NCBI GenBank assembly: GCA_003139095.1
Contig: PLHW01000072.1
Coordinates: forward strand, 137,636-201,635
Length of the DNA stretch: 64,000 bases
Reading direction: 5' to 3'
Origin: Acidobacteriaceae bacterium
Lineage (GTDB): Bacteria; Acidobacteriota; Terriglobia; Terriglobales; Acidobacteriaceae
Part shown: positions 63,155 to 64,000 of the stretch, one piece after another
Numbering within the stretch: the stretch's first letter is position 1
Layout of the letters: the number at the start of each line of letters is the position of its first letter
Made by a program: the position numbers and the translations under genes
Notes under the pieces: generated by a model
Database searches by the model: none
Told to the model about the DNA's origin: nothing
What the model saw: only the letters and a program-made list of their open reading frames with translations

Positions 63155-63847
63155 TCAAACACCGGAGGAACCGTCCTTTCGCGTCTTGATTTTCGTCCCC
63201 ACCACCACAATCCCCTGCGCATAATCCACGCTCAACAAGTAGCACAGCGCTCTCACCGCAAAAAATCTCAAGCGCGGCCTCACTCCGCCCGGCCACGCTC
63301 CATACCGCACCCGAAACGCTTCCACCTCATATCCGCGTATCACAAAGTCCGCCGCCAAATCCGCTATCGGATACTGCTGCACATGTCCCGGATCGCCCGC
63401 CCACATCGGCACCACGCACAGCGGGTTCGGCGTCGAAACCGCCAGCACTCCGCCCGGTCGCAAAAGCTTGCCGAACGCGTCCATCAAATCCACATAATCG
63501 TTCAGCGAAATATGCTCGATCACCTCCAGGCACACAATCGCATCGAACTCCCCCCGCACCTCCCCGAGCGACGAATACTCGTGCGTCTCCTCGCTCGACA
63601 GGTCCAGCGTTTCATACCGCCCCTTAAACCCCGCCGCCACAAACTTCCGCTTCAGCCGATTGTCCCCGCCGCCATAGTCCAGCAACCGCTCCGCCCCGTG
63701 CGTGCGATCAAAAATCACCTGCTCATATTCATTCAGCTCCGCTCGATCCTCGCACGACAAACACCGCGCCCGCAGCGTCTTGTACACAACCTCCCGCGCC
63801 CGGTGCCGCGCCCAATAATCTCGATACCACTTATCTACATCCGACAC
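63155..63847 (-). CDS. Class I SAM-dependent methyltransferase
   Basis: 230 residues starting with GTG at 63847, with a GGAGGAG site about ten bases upstream. The SAM-binding loop LLDYGGGDNRLKRKF, acidic motif ETLDLSSEE and FDAIVCLEVIEHI belong to the Methyltransf_11/23-type fold. An unusual feature is Cys-rich CLSCEDRAELNEYE in the N-terminal region. It may methylate a sugar or lipid intermediate. First gene of the minus-strand cluster visible here; the operon may continue upstream beyond the window. Confidence 0.84.
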   Translation of the reverse strand: MSDVDKWYRDYWARHRAREVVYKTLRARCLSCEDRAELNEYEQVIFDRTHGAERLLDYGGGDNRLKRKFVAAGFKGRYETLDLSSEETHEYSSLGEVRGEFDAIVCLEVIEHISLNDYVDLMDAFGKLLRPGGVLAVSTPNPLCVVPMWAGDPGHVQQYPIADLAADFVIRGYEVEAFRVRYGAWPGGVRPRLRFFAVRALCYLLSVDYAQGIVVVGTKIKTRKDGSSGV

Positions 63848-63936
63848 AAAACGCTTTCTCCTCCCTACTAATAGGCTGAAGTAATAACCCGAGGGTGCCT
63901 GTGATCTTTCAACACGTTGTTCTTTCGTATCGACGG

Positions 63937-64000
63937 AGTTTTAAAAGGGCACGGCTTCAGCCGTGCCGAACGCGGCCTCCAAAAGGATCGGGGCTTTAGC
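63937..64000. repeat. Two-hairpin dispersed repeat, cut by window edge
   Basis: GGCACGGC-TTCA-GCCGTGCC (63948-63967) with an AAAAG left flank, then GGGGCTTTAGC at the window end, which would complete a second hairpin outside the window. The left arm resembles the terminators at 25725 and 34226; the layout resembles 6034-6096. Confidence 0.7.

Noticed and set aside
1..64000. CRISPR array, prophage or insertion sequence
   Set aside because: Tandem repeats here have no unique spacers; no transposase, integrase or phage protein is seen.

Overview
The window looks like a chromosomal segment of a high-GC acidobacterium (Acidobacteriota, Terriglobia-like). The basis is gene content and repeats, not a search. 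There are secreted repeat proteins of the VCBS and GloVer types, two giant S53 (sedolisin) peptidases with Ig-like tails, a PQQ-like beta-propeller protein, a type IV pilus minor-pilin operon, and many short dispersed repeats between genes. I found no rRNA, tRNA, transposase, phage gene or CRISPR array.

Layout. 0.4-6.0 kb (+): a VCBS/FG-GAP protein, a Wza-type polysaccharide export protein and two GloVer-repeat proteins. 6.4-7.8 kb (+): a secreted C45/phospholipase-B-like Ntn hydrolase. 8.15-12.4 kb (+): a tandem array of five secreted paralogues with a conserved signal peptide, an acidic D-x-N-x-D-G loop, a YGWARL...GYAYETxPN core and a degenerate PEP-CTERM-like tail. 12.5-16.9 kb (+): an AlkP-superfamily hydrolase with TPRs, a class 3 lipase and a kelch protein. 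17.5-19.4 kb (-): an ABC-2 exporter pair. 19.8-25.7 kb (+): four type IV pilin-like genes ending in a 1109-residue PilX-like protein. 25.8-39.5 kb (-): two S53 peptidases flanking a PQQ-like protein. 40.4-42.5 kb (+): a small secreted protein and a cytochrome b / molybdopterin oxidoreductase pair. 42.8-49.8 kb (-): an MFS transporter and a 2-hydroxyacyl-CoA dehydratase with its activase. 50.4-63.8 kb (-): a sulfatase-like TPR protein and an exopolysaccharide cluster (MraY/WecA-type initiating transferase, three GT4 glycosyltransferases, asparagine synthase, a polymerase-like membrane protein and two methyltransferases) that may continue past the right edge.

How the genes fit together. Most products act at or outside the cell surface: polysaccharide synthesis and export, pili, secreted peptidases and adhesive repeat proteins. 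The dehydratase and molybdoenzyme pairs are the main metabolic genes.

The most unusual signals are three. (1) The five-gene paralogue array has a sorting-signal-like C-terminus. (2) A composite repeat (perfect 8-bp inverted repeat plus hexamer tract) occurs once between genes and twice inside conserved exopolysaccharide genes, in different reading frames but without breaking them; 15-bp minisatellites similarly expand linkers in two other enzymes. (3) A 35-bp bipartite motif with an exact 15-bp spacer lies upstream of one S53 peptidase gene and the PQQ-like gene.
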